Below, one piece after another: positions 9,128 to 16,853 of a stretch of 49,490 bases of DNA. Positions within the stretch are counted from its first letter, which is position 1, and every line of letters starts with the position of its first letter. Where the stretch lies: the NCBI GenBank assembly GCA_937766455.1, contig CALLXD010000012.1:1-49490 (forward strand), in the 5' to 3' direction. The DNA is from Vicinamibacterales bacterium (lineage in GTDB: Bacteria > Acidobacteriota > Vicinamibacteria > Vicinamibacterales > UBA8438). The notes beneath the pieces are model-generated. The model saw only the letters and a program-made list of their open reading frames with translations. It made no database searches and was not told where the DNA came from. The position numbers and the translations under genes are program-made.

Positions 9128-11263
9128 CTACCCCACACCGGCCAAACCGAAGCGTCGTGTCCAGGCGTCATCGAGGTGCGCCAGGACCGCCTCCGGGATG
9201 CCGCGCTCACTCAGGATGGTCTCGGCCTCCTGACGGGCTTTTTCCATGATGTCGTGGTCACGAGTCAGATGGGCCACCCGTAGGGTGGGCAACCCAGACT
9301 GTCGCGTGCCGAGCATCTCGCCAGGTCCACGCAACTGCAGGTCCTGCTCGGCGATTTCGAACCCATCGGTGGTTCGCGCCAGGGCCGACAGACGGGCCCG
9401 GGCCGTTTCGGTCAGTGTGCCTTGATAGAGCAGCCGGCAGTGGGATTGATCGGTACCGCGTCCGACACGACCGCGTAGTTGATGCAACTGCGCCAAACCG
9501 AAGCGTTCGGCGTGCTCGACCACCATGACCGTGGCGTTCGGCACGTCGACGCCGACCTCGATGACGGTGGTGGCCACGAGGAGATGGACGTCACCCGCGG
9601 CGAACCGACGCATGATCATCTCGCGCGCATCGGATTTCATGCGGCCATGCAGCAGCCCCACGGTGTGATCCGCGAAGACGGTCGCCAGGGTGTCCGCCAT
9701 GGCCGTCGCGGCCTTGAGATCCAGCTTCTCCGAGTCTTCGATGAGCGGATACACCACGTAGCCCTGGCGTCCCGCGGTCAACTCACCGCGCACAAAGTCA
9801 TAGACCGACTGGCGACGCGCTTCCCCTTCAACCGTGGTCTTGACCGGTCGGCGTCCGGGGGGGAGATCGCGGATTACCGACACGTCGAGATCGCCGTAGC
9901 TGGTCAGCGCCAGCGTGCGCGGAATCGGCGTGGCCGTCATCACCAGCACATCGGGGAGGGCCCCTTTGTCCCGCAAGGTCGCTCGCTGGAGAACGCCAAA
10001 ACGGTGTTGCTCGTCGATGATGACCAGGCCCAGTTCGCGAAACCGCAGGTTCTGTTGAACCAACGCATGGGTGCCGATCACCAGGTGTGCGTCGCCCCGC
10101 TCCAGAGCCGACCCCGTCTCCCGGCGCACCTTGGCGCCTGAGCCGCCGGTCAGCAGGACGACGCGGAACCGCGAGGTCGACAGGAGCGGCGCGATTGACA
10201 GGTAGTGTTGTTCGGCCAGCAGTTCTGTTGGCGCCATCAGGGCGACTTGCAGGCCGTTCTCCATGGCGACGAGCGCAGCGAGCAGCGCGACGATGGTCTT
10301 GCCGCAGCCCACATCGCCTTGCAGCAAGCGATTCATCGGTTGCGGACGACAGAGATCTTCGACGATGGTGCGGAGTGCTGTCTTCTGTCCTGGTGTCAAC
10401 CGGAATGGCAGGACCGCCAAGGCCGAGCGGCGGACGCGGTCATCAACCTGCATCACGCGCGGTTTGCGCTCCGCGTTGCGCGCGCGCCGGCGTAGTGCCA
10501 ATCCAAATTGAAACAGAAACAGCTCTTCGAAAATCAGTCGTAACTGAGCCGGTGTGCGGAACCGGTTGAGCGTATCGAGTGATGTTTCGGGGGCTGGGAA
10601 GTGTGCCCCCCACAGCGCCTCCCGTCGCCCAGGCAAGCCGTGCCGGGTCCGAAGTGCGTCGGGCAGCGGGTCGTCGACTTCCGGTGGTAGCCGTTCCAGG
10701 GTGTCGAGCACCAGCCGACGGAGGTGCCCCGTCGCCAGCGACCCGATGCGCTCGTACACCGGCACGATCCGGCCGGTGTGCTTGCCGTCCTCAGCGACAT
10801 CCTCGCTACTCGATTCCGCCGCCGACGAGACGACCTCGTATTGTGGGTTGGACAGGCGGAGCCCGCCTGGGGTCCGGTACTCGACCTTCCCGTACAACGA
10901 GACGCGCTGCCCCGGTTTGAACACATCCTGTAAGAACGGCTGGTTCATCCAGACGACTTTGAACAGCCCGGCGTCGTCGCGTACCAGCATCTCGAAGAGG
11001 GAGAAGCCACGTCGCCGCGTACGGCGCAGTCCTGCGCTGACGACGTCGCCGCAGATCGCCGCCGATTCGCCGGGCTTGAGGTCCGTGGACCGTCGGACTT
11101 GGCTGCGATCTTCGAATCGGATCGGAAAGCGGTACAGCAGGTCGTCCAGCGTGTGCATGCCCGCTTGCTGGAGCTCGCTCGCGCGTCGCGGACCGATACC
11201 CTTCTGGAATCGGAGTTCCTCGTTCAGGACATTAACGGGGGGCAGAGAGGACGTGGGGGTCAC
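9128..11263 (-). CDS. recG: ATP-dependent DNA helicase RecG
   Basis: RecG remodels stalled forks and branched recombination intermediates. The 711 residues contain the wedge OB-fold domain (about 20-190), then helicase motifs: Walker A LQGDVGCGKT near 312, MAPTELLAEQH, motif II DEQH followed by RFGV, TATPIPRTL, and motif VI QLRGRVGRG near 608, with a C-terminal TRDHDIME region. The start is a GTG sharing GTGA (11260-11263) with the stop of the upstream exported-protein gene, implying translational coupling. Confidence 0.97.
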   Translation of the reverse strand: MTPTSSLPPVNVLNEELRFQKGIGPRRASELQQAGMHTLDDLLYRFPIRFEDRSQVRRSTDLKPGESAAICGDVVSAGLRRTRRRGFSLFEMLVRDDAGLFKVVWMNQPFLQDVFKPGQRVSLYGKVEYRTPGGLRLSNPQYEVVSSAAESSSEDVAEDGKHTGRIVPVYERIGSLATGHLRRLVLDTLERLPPEVDDPLPDALRTRHGLPGRREALWGAHFPAPETSLDTLNRFRTPAQLRLIFEELFLFQFGLALRRRARNAERKPRVMQVDDRVRRSALAVLPFRLTPGQKTALRTIVEDLCRPQPMNRLLQGDVGCGKTIVALLAALVAMENGLQVALMAPTELLAEQHYLSIAPLLSTSRFRVVLLTGGSGAKVRRETGSALERGDAHLVIGTHALVQQNLRFRELGLVIIDEQHRFGVLQRATLRDKGALPDVLVMTATPIPRTLALTSYGDLDVSVIRDLPPGRRPVKTTVEGEARRQSVYDFVRGELTAGRQGYVVYPLIEDSEKLDLKAATAMADTLATVFADHTVGLLHGRMKSDAREMIMRRFAAGDVHLLVATTVIEVGVDVPNATVMVVEHAERFGLAQLHQLRGRVGRGTDQSHCRLLYQGTLTETARARLSALARTTDGFEIAEQDLQLRGPGEMLGTRQSGLPTLRVAHLTRDHDIMEKARQEAETILSERGIPEAVLAHLDDAWTRRFGLAGVG

Positions 11264-11907
11264 TGCACGACGACCGCTTCGCCGGGGGCCAGGCGGAGCT
11301 CGGAGATGCGATACGGAAGCGGAATAGGCTGGTCGAGACGGGTGCCCTGTGGCTGGTCCGGGGTTCGCGTGTAGTACCCCACGAGTTCCTGCAAGACCGC
11401 CACCGGCATGGGCACGCCGCTGATGGTGATCTGCTCGACCGCGATCTGCGCTGCGCCGTTGGCCGACGACACCGTGCCGCGGGCGGTGACCGGCATCTGC
11501 CCGCCCAGATATTGCAACGGGTCGAGCCAGTTGCGCGCACGCTGGTCTCGGATCGCGTCGAGATCGAGGATCGCCTTCACGGTGACGGCATGGGCGTCCC
11601 CGATGCTGATCGTCGGGTCGGTCAGGCCTTCCGGAAGCAGGGCCGCGCCTTGAAACCGTAGATAGGCGTTGATTTCCGGTTCCAGCAGGGTGGTGCGATG
11701 CGTCGCCGGGCTGGCGTCACCTGCGTGGCGCAAAATGGTGTCGATTTTCTGTTGGAGTTGGGCGCCAAGCGCGGAGGTCAGCGTGTCGGGGGACTGGGCC
11801 GTCCCGGCTGCCTGTGCGAGCGCCAACGCAAGCAGTACCGCCGCCGTGCGGCCTCGCCGTCGTCGACGGCATGCCGGTTCGGTCGGCCCGGCGCACCAGA
11901 CAGTCAT
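11260..11907 (-). CDS. hypothetical exported protein
   Basis: A protein of 215 residues with an Arg-rich N-terminus followed by a hydrophobic stretch (AAVLLALALAQAAGTAQ, about 22-38) that looks like a signal peptide. The rest is a soluble beta-rich domain with ILDLDAIRDQRARNWLDPL near 112 and a Pro-rich RLDQPIPLPYRISEL near the end. I do not recognise the family. It overlaps recG by 4 bases and is the first gene of the recG-rsmD-coaD operon. A TATACT box lies 8 bases before the ATG. Confidence 0.7.
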   Translation of the reverse strand: MTVWCAGPTEPACRRRRRGRTAAVLLALALAQAAGTAQSPDTLTSALGAQLQQKIDTILRHAGDASPATHRTTLLEPEINAYLRFQGAALLPEGLTDPTISIGDAHAVTVKAILDLDAIRDQRARNWLDPLQYLGGQMPVTARGTVSSANGAAQIAVEQITISGVPMPVAVLQELVGYYTRTPDQPQGTRLDQPIPLPYRISELRLAPGEAVVVQ

Positions 11908-11914
11908 GGCACCA

Positions 11915-11920
11915 AGTATA
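11915..11920 (-). promoter_or_regulatory. -10 box for a probable leaderless start
   Basis: TATACT on the reverse strand occupies -13 to -8 relative to ATG 11907, inside the 20-base gap after the Spy-like gene. It could give the recG operon its own leaderless promoter. No clear -35 is visible. Confidence 0.45.
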
Positions 11921-11927
11921 CAAGTGG

Positions 11928-12494
11928 TTAGCGTGTCTGGTTCGGGCGCTGTCGCCGTGGCTGGGTCTGTCGGCCACGCGCGTTTCGGGCCCGCATCAGC
12001 AACTCCATCTGGCGTTGTTCCATGCGGCGCTCGAAGGTTTGGAAGCGGACGCGTTGTCGGACCTCCAGCACGTCGGCGACGGCGGCGTGGGCGTTCCGGA
12101 CCGCAGCGGCGGCGTGTGTCCGCTGCTCGTCCAGTTCCTGCAGGCGCGCCTCAAGGTCGTCGTCACTGGTGTCGCCACGTGACGCCAACTGCTGCAGTGT
12201 CCGCAGGAGACGCTGCTCCTGTTGCTGGGTCCGACGGCGTGTGGCCTGCAACTGCTTCAGGCGGGTGACGAACGGGCCGAATTGGGCGTCTGTCAGGGAC
12301 AGCGCCTCCTGGGCCTGCACGAGGACGAAGGCATCGAAGAGCTGCTGAACTTCCGCGGGGCTCAGATCAGGGCCAACCTGCGGCAGTCGCTGTGCCAGCC
12401 CAGGTCCGCCGATGAGCAGCAGTCCTATCGTCACGGTCACGACTCGGGTGAGCGCGCGGAGGCCCTCCCAGACCGCACCCAGCCTCCGGCTCAT
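11928..12494 (-). CDS. Spy/CpxP-like periplasmic protein
   Basis: A protein of 188 residues with an N-terminal signal segment (VVTVTIGLLLIGGPGLAQ, about 18-35) and a highly helical, Gln/Arg-rich body. The LSLTDAQFGPFVTRLKQLQ segment near 66 resembles the LTXXQ repeats of Spy, CpxP and CnrX-type envelope stress proteins. Its ATG overlaps the anti-sigma stop by 4 bases. Being the third gene of a sigma/anti-sigma unit, it is plausibly a periplasmic sensor or chaperone for that system. The assignment rests on motif and context, so it is tentative. Confidence 0.62.
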   Translation of the reverse strand: MSRRLGAVWEGLRALTRVVTVTIGLLLIGGPGLAQRLPQVGPDLSPAEVQQLFDAFVLVQAQEALSLTDAQFGPFVTRLKQLQATRRRTQQQEQRLLRTLQQLASRGDTSDDDLEARLQELDEQRTHAAAAVRNAHAAVADVLEVRQRVRFQTFERRMEQRQMELLMRARNARGRQTQPRRQRPNQTR

Positions 12495-13243
12495 GACGTC
12501 TCCACCTCACGGTTGCCGATCTCCGATGCGAGGAGACGCTGCAATTCCTCGCGCTCCGCTAGCGACAGGTCGAACACCGCTCGCTCGGCCGCGCCGTCAG
12601 GCAGGAACAGTTCGACCCCGTCTGTCTCTTCCCAGACCGCGGTATCCGCCATGAGCAGCAGCATCGCCCACCCAGCGTCATCCGCTGCAGCCCCCATGTA
12701 GGAGCCGGCCACCTCGTCACTGTGCCCAGCCCCAATCGATTCCTGGAATGCGTCACCGTTCCCCGGGTCACCGTTTCCCTGGTCACCGTTCCCCGGGTCA
12801 CGGGCGTCCGCCGCGAGGCCGCGCTCGGTCGAGGTGTCGCGTGACAGCGACGACAATCCGGCTCCCAGGACGACACCGAGTATGAGTGCCGCCGCCATGG
12901 CTGATCCAAGCCAGGGCCACGTCCACGAGAGTCTGGCGTGGGCCCACCAACCCGGCTCCCGCTGCATCGCCTGCTCGAGCGCTCGTCCGACACGGCGGGG
13001 AAAATGGGTCCAGAACAGCGGCGACGGCTCCGGCACGAAGCCGGCAGCCTCCCAGACATCGTCGGGACCGTCACCTGCCTCGGTGCGGTCATGTGCCCCA
13101 AGCATCGCTTCGTCCCCAAGCATCGCTTCGAGGGCCGTGAGCTCTTCGCGGCAGATCGCACAGTGGTCCAGGTGGGTGCGCACGCCGGGACGGTCTACGC
13201 CCTCGGCGAGGTCGACGAGATCAGCGGGGCTCGCATGTTTCAC
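12491..13243 (-). CDS. zinc-finger anti-sigma factor, membrane-anchored
   Basis: A protein of 250 residues with an N-terminal ZAS-type motif (HLDHCAICREEL near 24-35, H-x3-C-x2-C), typical of anti-sigma factors that hold ECF sigmas in the cytoplasm. A transmembrane helix lies near 110-133 (SAMAAALILGVVLGAGLSSL), followed by a periplasmic tail carrying GNGD repeats. The GTG start shares GTGA (13240-13243) with the sigma stop. A second short duplication, AMLGDEAMLGAH, lies near residue 40. Confidence 0.85.
   Translation of the reverse strand: MKHASPADLVDLAEGVDRPGVRTHLDHCAICREELTALEAMLGDEAMLGAHDRTEAGDGPDDVWEAAGFVPEPSPLFWTHFPRRVGRALEQAMQREPGWWAHARLSWTWPWLGSAMAAALILGVVLGAGLSSLSRDTSTERGLAADARDPGNGDQGNGDPGNGDAFQESIGAGHSDEVAGSYMGAAADDAGWAMLLLMADTAVWEETDGVELFLPDGAAERAVFDLSLAEREELQRLLASEIGNREVETS
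12752..12796 (-). repeat. three tandem 15-bp units in the anti-sigma gene
   Basis: Units at 12752-12766, 12767-12781 and 12782-12796; the first and third look identical and the middle one differs at two positions. Each encodes five residues of the type Pro/Gln-Gly-Asn-Gly-Asp in the periplasmic part. Copy number can change in frame. Confidence 0.85.
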
Positions 13244-13911
13244 GATGCGTCCTCCCCCGCTTCGCGTCCTGAACGCCCGGCCTCATCGGGGCCCAGGAGT
13301 CGTCGAAGATTCCCCATGGCGTGAAAAAAATTCGCCTTGACCGCACCGACGGAACTTCCCACGATCGCCGCGATTTCCTTGTGTGGTAGCCCTTGATAGA
13401 TGCGCAGGACCACCACGGCTCGCTGCCTCGGGGGCAGCCGGGCGACGGCGCGTCGCAGGCGCTGCTCCCGCGCGCCTTGCTCCAGGCGGTCCACCGGATC
13501 CACCGCGCGGGGATCCGAGGCATTGTCGCCGACGAGCGGGACTGTCGCCGGGCGTTTCGCGCTCACCCGGTTGAGGCAGAGGTTGACGCCGATTCGATAC
13601 AACCAGGTCGAGAGCGTCGACTGGGCACGAAAGGACGCGAGTCCGCGGTGCGCCCGCAGAAATACCTCTTGCGACAGGTCAGCCGCATCTTCATGATTTC
13701 CCATGAAGCGGTAGCACAGCCGATACACCGCGCGTTGGTGGAGTTGTACCAGGAGGTCGAACGCTCCGGGACTCCCAGCCAGGCATCCGCGAACGAGTTC
13801 CGGGTCCGTGGCGTAGCCTGAGCCTTCGGAAGCGACCAGGTCGGGCGCGCCGGAGAGCATGTCACGCCACCCCGTGCCGGCTGCCGACCTCATCGCGCTG
13901 TCTGATGCCAT
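13240..13911 (-). CDS. ECF RNA polymerase sigma factor
   Basis: A sigma-70 family ECF factor. It has region 2 (LVRGCLAGSPGAFDLLV, then DAADLSQEVFLRAHRGL and STLSTWLYRIGVNLCLN) and region 4 (LPPRQRAVVVLRIYQGLPHK, then EIAAIVGSSVGAVKANFFHA), with no regions 1 or 3. It directs transcription of envelope or stress genes when released by the anti-sigma factor encoded next. The start is uncertain. ATG 13911 has a G-rich GGGGGAGG directly abutting it, too close to be an ideal ribosome site. ATG 13860 would still keep region 2. The frame is open further upstream into pfkB. Confidence 0.88.
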   Translation of the reverse strand: MASDSAMRSAAGTGWRDMLSGAPDLVASEGSGYATDPELVRGCLAGSPGAFDLLVQLHQRAVYRLCYRFMGNHEDAADLSQEVFLRAHRGLASFRAQSTLSTWLYRIGVNLCLNRVSAKRPATVPLVGDNASDPRAVDPVDRLEQGAREQRLRRAVARLPPRQRAVVVLRIYQGLPHKEIAAIVGSSVGAVKANFFHAMGNLRRLLGPDEAGRSGREAGEDAS

Positions 13912-13972
13912 CCTCCCCCCGGCGGCACCGCCGTGGCGCCGTACCCTCTTAGACCGAGCCCTCGCATGAAGG

Positions 13973-14926
13973 TTACATCGACTGGCGGTCGCCCGAGACA
14001 AGGCGGTCTACCTCAACTCGCGTGGGAAGCCCGCCACGGGCGCCAAGTCGCCGACAGGCGAGCGCAGCCACCGCGTTCGCATAGGTCAGGATCTCCTCCA
14101 CGTGCGGTGCCGCACCGGCCGCGAGCCAGCCGGCGATGAAGCCACCGCGGAACGCGTCACCGGCCCCGGTGGTGTCCACCACTGGCACCTGGAACCCGGT
14201 GGTGCGAATCTCCACGCCGTCGACAAGCGACACGCTACCGGCCGCGCCCAATGTTGCGCAGACCAGGCGCGACCTGAACTGTGTCGCCAGGGAACGCAGG
14301 GCCGTACCGAGACCGGCCTGCCCGGTGAAGGCTTCGGGGAAGGCAGCGGAGGTAATGAGGACATCGGTCTTCTCAAGCAGCGTCTCCTGGCCGGGCCCCG
14401 GCGCATCGATATCCAGGACGGTTGGGATGCCCGCATCCCGCGCGCACCGCGCGGCGTGTGCGGCGGCGTCGGGTTCGTACGCATCGGCGAGAAAGATGCG
14501 CCCGGAGGCGACGACCTGGGACGCGATCGCCGGGACGCCGATATCGAGCGCCGGATCCCGGTCCCACAACACGGTCCGTCGACCCTGATTGTCGACGACG
14601 ATGACCGAAACCGGCTGTGCCGCCGGGACGGTGTCGCAGGCTGAGATGTCGACACCACACTTGGCGAGCGCCGCTTGCGCCGCGCGCCCACGCTCATCCC
14701 GCCCGAACCGCCCGACGTAGCGCGCGCGCCACCCGAGCCGGGCGCAAGCCGAGAGGGCGGTGGCAGTTTCACCGCCTGGCAACTCGGTGAACGATCGCAG
14801 CCGATGCTTGCTGTCCGGCGCCGGGAAGTCACCCACCACCGCCAAGAGATCGACCGTGTTCACACCGAGCCCGACGATATCGAATGCGGCTGTCGCGGCC
14901 GCGCCGAGCGCGATGGGCATGTGCAC
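13973..14926 (-). CDS. PfkB/ribokinase-family sugar kinase
   Basis: A protein of 317 residues of the ribokinase fold. It has the N-terminal Gly-rich signature region (LPGGETATALSACARLGW near 50) and the C-terminal PfkB signature DTTGAGDAFRGGF near 251, with the catalytic Asp before the Ala-Phe. Substrate could be ribose, another sugar or a nucleoside; it cannot be fixed from sequence. The GTG start at 14926 has TACCAT 8 bases upstream and no ribosome site; an ATG two codons on is an alternative. It is divergent from lexA and lies 61 bases before the sigma factor gene. Confidence 0.88.
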   Translation of the reverse strand: MHMPIALGAAATAAFDIVGLGVNTVDLLAVVGDFPAPDSKHRLRSFTELPGGETATALSACARLGWRARYVGRFGRDERGRAAQAALAKCGVDISACDTVPAAQPVSVIVVDNQGRRTVLWDRDPALDIGVPAIASQVVASGRIFLADAYEPDAAAHAARCARDAGIPTVLDIDAPGPGQETLLEKTDVLITSAAFPEAFTGQAGLGTALRSLATQFRSRLVCATLGAAGSVSLVDGVEIRTTGFQVPVVDTTGAGDAFRGGFIAGWLAAGAAPHVEEILTYANAVAALACRRLGARGGLPTRVEVDRLVSGDRQSM

Positions 14927-14933
14927 GGGAGCG

Positions 14934-14939
14934 ATGGTA
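14934..14939 (-). promoter_or_regulatory. -10 box for a probable leaderless start
   Basis: TACCAT on the reverse strand occupies -13 to -8 relative to GTG 14926. No Shine-Dalgarno sequence is present. The -35 is not convincing. Confidence 0.4.
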
Positions 14940-14960
14940 CCAAAGCTGACGTGTGGTTGA

Positions 14961-14989
14961 TTGATTTTCGCCTTTTGTTTGCGTAGGAT
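14961..14989 (+). promoter_or_regulatory. lexA promoter
   Basis: TTGATT (14961-14966) and TAGGAT (14984-14989) are separated by 17 bases, giving a start near 14996 and a leader of about 33 nt. I looked for a LexA operator (an SOS-box palindrome) overlapping this promoter and did not find a recognisable one; the operator of this phylum may differ. Confidence 0.6.
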
Positions 14990-15028
14990 GGGCTCTCACG
15001 ATGGTGCACAGACCGGCAAGGAGACTGG

Positions 15029-15634
15029 ATGCAACCGCTCACACGGCGACAACGGGAAATTCTGGACTACCTGACGGACTTTATTGAGGAGCACGGCTAT
15101 GCCCCGAGCCTCGAGGAAATCGGCCAGCGTTTCGGTCTGTCCTCGTTGGCGACCGTGCACAAGCACCTGACCAATCTCCAGGACAAGGGCTTCATCCGTC
15201 GTGCCTGGAACCGGAGTCGATCGGTCGAACTGGTGCCGACCCGTATGGGCGCCCGTGCGATCGAGTTGCCGTTGCTCGGCTACGTGGCCGCCGGTGTGCC
15301 GATCGAAGCCGTGGTGAGTACGGAGAGCGTGGCCGTCCCTGAAGACCTCTGTGGGGCGCGCGATACCTACGCGCTACGTGTTCGCGGCGATTCGATGATC
15401 GACGAACAGATCCGTGATGGTGACCTGGTGGTGGTCGAAGATCGAAAGACCGCGCACAACGGCGAAATGGTGATCGCGCTGCTTGACGGGTCCGACGTGA
15501 CCCTCAAGAAGTTCTACCGCGAGGATGGCCATATCCGCCTGCAGCCGGCGAACGACGCCATCGCGCCGATCATCGTCTCCGCCGAATCGGTCCAGGTGCA
15601 AGGCGTGGTGGTCGGGGTCATGCGACGATACTAG
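15029..15634 (+). CDS. lexA: SOS repressor LexA
   Basis: LexA represses DNA-repair genes and cleaves itself when RecA is activated. All 201 residues fit the family. The winged-helix DNA-binding domain is at 1-70 (SLEEIGQRFGLSSLATVHKH). The Ala88-Gly89 cleavage site sits in YVAAGVP. The catalytic Ser122 is in RGDSMID and Lys160 in DVTLKKF. AAGGAG (15018-15023) lies 5 bases before ATG 15029. The stop at 15634 is one base before the next start. Confidence 0.97.
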   Translation: MQPLTRRQREILDYLTDFIEEHGYAPSLEEIGQRFGLSSLATVHKHLTNLQDKGFIRRAWNRSRSVELVPTRMGARAIELPLLGYVAAGVPIEAVVSTESVAVPEDLCGARDTYALRVRGDSMIDEQIRDGDLVVVEDRKTAHNGEMVIALLDGSDVTLKKFYREDGHIRLQPANDAIAPIIVSAESVQVQGVVVGVMRRY

Positions 15635-15635
15635 G

Positions 15636-15950
15636 ATGACCGAACGCAAACAGATTAATTTCACCATCGTGCCGGATGAAACCTCGAGCGAACCGCGTAC
15701 CTACGCGAACTTCTGCGCGATTTCGCACACGCCCTTCGACTTCACCTTGACCTTCTGTGAGGTATTGCCCCCACGCGAGGAAGAGCTTCGAGAAGCCACC
15801 GCCGATCGCAAGCTCAAAGCACCGGTTCGCTCCCGCGTGGTGGTGCCCATGGCATTTGTGCCAAATCTGATCAACGCGCTGCAGGAGCACCTCCGTGCGT
15901 GCACCGAGTCTGGGGACAGCCCCGGCTGGAACAAGCCCGCGGTGCATTGA
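15636..15950 (+). CDS. DUF3467 family protein
   Basis: A 104-residue protein starting one base after the lexA stop, so almost certainly cotranscribed with it. It shows the DUF3467 pattern: TYANFCAISHTPFDFTLTF near 21, a conserved Val-Val-Pro-Met segment and a C-terminal helix (NLINALQEHLRACTE). The function is unknown; family members are small cytosolic proteins. An open frame extends upstream inside lexA but has no family support. Confidence 0.85.
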   Translation: MTERKQINFTIVPDETSSEPRTYANFCAISHTPFDFTLTFCEVLPPREEELREATADRKLKAPVRSRVVVPMAFVPNLINALQEHLRACTESGDSPGWNKPAVH

Positions 15951-16037
15951 CACTTCTCCGGAGCCGCGCCGCCGTGCGTCTCTTGGACGCGCGGCGGGCC
16001 GGGTGTGGGTGGTCTGCCTCGAGTCGTGGACACGGGT

Positions 16038-16043
16038 TAGGAT
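16038..16043 (+). promoter_or_regulatory. possible -10 box before nth
   Basis: TAGGAT, identical to the lexA -10, ends 6 bases before GTG 16049. The same bases contain AGGA, which could instead act as a weak ribosome site. The rest of the 98-base gap after the DUF3467 gene shows nothing recognisable. Confidence 0.35.
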
Positions 16044-16048
16044 TGAGG

Positions 16049-16801
16049 GTGCCTCCTCGACGGTCCAAGCCGGTGCCGGCGTCGCCCCACTCGTCGGTGG
16101 TGACGCGTCGAATACTCCGCAGTCTCGAACGTCACCATCCGGCGGCGTCGACGGAGCTTGTCTTTCGCACCCCATTCGAGCTGTTGGCCGCCACGATCTT
16201 GTCAGCACAGTGCACTGATGAACGTGTGAACCAGGTGACACCGGCGTTGTTCGCACGCTATCCGAACCCCGGTGCGATGGCGATGGTCGAACCGGAGGGG
16301 CTCGAGTCCCTCATTCGGTCGACCGGCTTCTTTCGCGCCAAGGCTCGCTCGCTCGTCGGGATGGCCCGGGCCGTTGTCGAGCGGCACGGGGGGGAGATCC
16401 CCGCTGATCTGAGTGCGCTGGTTGCGCTGCCCGGTGTCGGTCGGAAGACCGCGAATGTCGTGCTTGGCCACGCCCTTGGTGTGCCCGGCTTTCCAGTCGA
16501 CCGTCACGTACTCCGGGTGGCAAATCGACTCGGCATTGCCCACTCCGCCGATCCGGTGGTGGTGGAGCACCAGCTCGGCGGAGCCCTTCCCCCGGCCCGT
16601 TGGACACTCGCGTCAGACACGCTGATCCTCCATGGCCGTCGGATCTGCAAGCCCAGACCGTTGTGCGACCGATGCCACGCGCGGGGCGACTGCCTCTATC
16701 TGACAGCGACTCCATCCAGCGTGGCAGCTCCAGACCGTCGCGCCGGGGACGCCCCGTCCTCGTTCGCTCGTCCCCAGGCGCGCGGGGCGAAGAAACGATG
16801 A
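16049..16801 (+). CDS. nth: endonuclease III (DNA glycosylase/AP lyase)
   Basis: Removes oxidised pyrimidines in base excision repair. About 250 residues. It shows TPFELLAATILSAQCTDERV, the helix-hairpin-helix LPGVGRKTANVVLGHA with the catalytic Lys, GFPVDRHVLRVANRLGI with the catalytic Asp, and a 4Fe-4S cluster motif near ICKPRPLCDRCHARGDC. The cysteine spacing here is 5-2-5, one residue shorter in the first gap than the 6-2-5 of E. coli Nth. The start is uncertain: GTG 16049 has AGGA 6 bases upstream, and GTG 16097 or 16100 would match the E. coli N-terminus better. A Pro/Arg-rich tail follows the cluster. Confidence 0.92.
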   Translation: MPPRRSKPVPASPHSSVVTRRILRSLERHHPAASTELVFRTPFELLAATILSAQCTDERVNQVTPALFARYPNPGAMAMVEPEGLESLIRSTGFFRAKARSLVGMARAVVERHGGEIPADLSALVALPGVGRKTANVVLGHALGVPGFPVDRHVLRVANRLGIAHSADPVVVEHQLGGALPPARWTLASDTLILHGRRICKPRPLCDRCHARGDCLYLTATPSSVAAPDRRAGDAPSSFARPQARGAKKR

Positions 16802-16853
16802 CACGCGAACAGTCGGAGCGTAGCGTGGCGCCACATCCTGAGCGTAGAACAGC

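Noticed and set aside
14940..15028. SOS box in the lexA promoter region
   Set aside because: No gram-positive or E. coli type palindrome was found; the operator may differ in this group but I cannot support one.
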